Assembly: GCF_001661675.2 (NCBI RefSeq)
Contig: NZ_CP019603.1
Span: forward strand, 124,001-188,000
Length of the DNA stretch: 64,000 bases
Source of the DNA: Croceicoccus marinus
Lineage (GTDB): Bacteria > Pseudomonadota > Alphaproteobacteria > Sphingomonadales > Sphingomonadaceae
Direction of reading: 5' to 3'
In this document: piece after piece, positions 63,102-64,000 of the stretch
Layout: the number at the start of each line of letters is the position of its first letter
Position numbering within the stretch: the first letter of the stretch is position 1
Notes under the pieces: generated by a model
What the model was told of the DNA's origin: nothing
The model's input: only the letters and a program-made list of their open reading frames with translations
The model's database searches: none
Position numbers and translations under genes: made by a program

Positions 63102-64000
63102 CAGCGGGTCTGCGGCAGTCGGACGTTCAGCGCAGCCTCGCCGATGGAAGTCGGCCCGAACAGTCGAAGGCGGCGCCCCTCGATCCGCGCGATCAGTTGG
63201 ATCAGCGCCATGTCCTGATCAGGTCCGGCTTCCAGAACGCGATGTTCCAGCGCCGCCTCAGCGCTGGGCCAGTCGGCGAAGTCTTCTCCCAACAACTGCG
63301 TTACATCGGCAATATCCTGCCTGACGACCTCCGCCCCGTAGGCATCAGCACGCTCCGCCCACTCCACAAGTTCGAGGGCTTGAGCCCTTTGGGACCCCGC
63401 GAGCTCATCCGACGGGGTGATCGAGCCGACTGTATCGGCAAGCTTGGCCATCAAGGCAGCATGATCGCCCTTGCGCCGTGGAAGTTCGGGGAGATCCGGC
63501 AAGGGAACGTCGGCGAGCTTCGACAGGGCCAACAGGATCGAGCGGCGCAGGGCGAGATCGAACTGTAGGTAGACGGAGTGGGGATCAGCCGGTTCAGGGC
63601 TTGCCACCGTGCCGGTGAACTGCATCGTACCTAGCAGCGAGAACTGAAGCACATGGAAAAGGATCGCGTCGTGATCCACCGGCTGTCCGCTCGCTTCCTC
63701 GTAATATCGCACGAGTTCGGGCAGCGGTGCGCCTAACGGCTCAATGGTATTGCGCATGCCCATTGTGGCAAGGTCGACCATGGGGTCGCCGATCATGCTG
63801 AATTCGAAATCGTAGAGCTTGGTCATCTTGCCGTCCTCGACAAGAAACTGGCCCGAATCGAACTGGATAAAGCTGGCCTTGTCGCGGTGGCGAGGGACGT
63901 TGCGGCGGATCCACTGGATGACGAACTCGAGCAGCGGCTCGGGCCGTGCTTTCGTGCGCCTGTACTGCGGCATATATGCCTCAAGCCCAACCAAAGCGAT
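63101..64000 (-). CDS. Phosphotransferase-family protein, 5' end cut by window
   Basis: 299 residues are visible and the frame is open through the window edge, so the ATP-binding N-terminus is missing. FIQFDSGQFLVEDG corresponds to the catalytic loop of APH-like kinases, but the HxD is replaced by FDSGQF, and KLYDFEFSMIGDPMVDLATM is the metal-binding DFE segment. Related to the protein at 19667. The long helical C-terminal region (LVEWAERADAYGAEVV) is not part of the kinase core. Possible phosphorylation of a hydroxylated substrate or acyl group is inference. Confidence 0.85.
   Translation of the reverse strand: MALVGLEAYMPQYRRTKARPEPLLEFVIQWIRRNVPRHRDKASFIQFDSGQFLVEDGKMTKLYDFEFSMIGDPMVDLATMGMRNTIEPLGAPLPELVRYYEEASGQPVDHDAILFHVLQFSLLGTMQFTGTVASPEPADPHSVYLQFDLALRRSILLALSKLADVPLPDLPELPRRKGDHAALMAKLADTVGSITPSDELAGSQRAQALELVEWAERADAYGAEVVRQDIADVTQLLGEDFADWPSAEAALEHRVLEAGPDQDMALIQLIARIEGRRLRLFGPTSIGEAALNVRLPQTR

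Noticed and set aside
1-64000. CRISPR array, tRNA, rRNA or prophage
   Set aside because: No regularly spaced repeats, cloverleaf-like sequence, ribosomal RNA core or phage structural genes were seen on either strand.

Overview
The window is GC-rich, gene-dense DNA that looks like a sphingomonad alphaproteobacterium (Novosphingobium/Sphingobium-like). This is inferred from three large TonB-dependent receptors, many short-chain dehydrogenases, an alphaproteobacterial-type RibB with a decayed cyclohydrolase half, and IS5, IS21, IS110 and IS701-type elements. No rRNA, tRNA or CRISPR array was seen, so the taxonomy is an inference. All coordinates and motif reads were made by eye.

Region 1 (1-32142) is a catabolic supercluster. 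A tightly coupled plus-strand run (1-8378) encodes SDR oxidoreductases, VOC-fold proteins, a tyrosine phosphatase, a 3-hydroxyisobutyrate-dehydrogenase-like enzyme, a CMD-family protein, a sulfotransferase-fold protein and a DUF1214-like protein. A convergent SDR, a membrane protein and an MFS carrier follow, then etfB-etfA and a ferredoxin-reductase-like flavoprotein. Next come an alpha/beta hydrolase, a second DUF1214 protein with a cytochrome P450, a SnoaL-like protein, an LLM flavin monooxygenase, a phosphotransferase and a second MFS carrier. The block ends with CoA-ester genes: MaoC hydratase, alpha-methylacyl-CoA racemase, a medium-chain reductase, thiolase, FadJ-like fusion, acyl-CoA dehydrogenase, RibB and a PaaY-like hexapeptide protein. 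Together they suggest oxidation of a hydrophobic, methyl-branched, probably cyclic compound through CoA esters. No acyl-CoA ligase and no ferredoxin gene lie in the window.

Region 2 (32143-42015) is a mobile-element zone. It holds a decayed IS701-type element bounded by CTAG repeats, a flavin reductase with a winged-helix tail, an SDR, serine-recombinase and IS110 remnants, a complete IS21 element with terminal repeats and a 7-bp target duplication, and several dead IS5/IS21 pieces.

Region 3 (42016-64000) is an uptake and ester-hydrolysis locus. It has a TonB receptor, an alpha/beta hydrolase remnant, an unusual regulator with two GntR-like DNA-binding domains, a tannase-family lipoprotein, a second TonB receptor split by an IS5-family insertion, two convergent paralogous hydrolases of about 700 residues, a dienelactone-hydrolase/MFS/SnoaL operon, a third TonB receptor, an SDR remnant, a medium-chain reductase and a phosphotransferase cut by the window edge. 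The likely logic is outer-membrane uptake, ester cleavage, inner-membrane transport, then oxidation by Region 1 enzymes; the link between the regions is inference.
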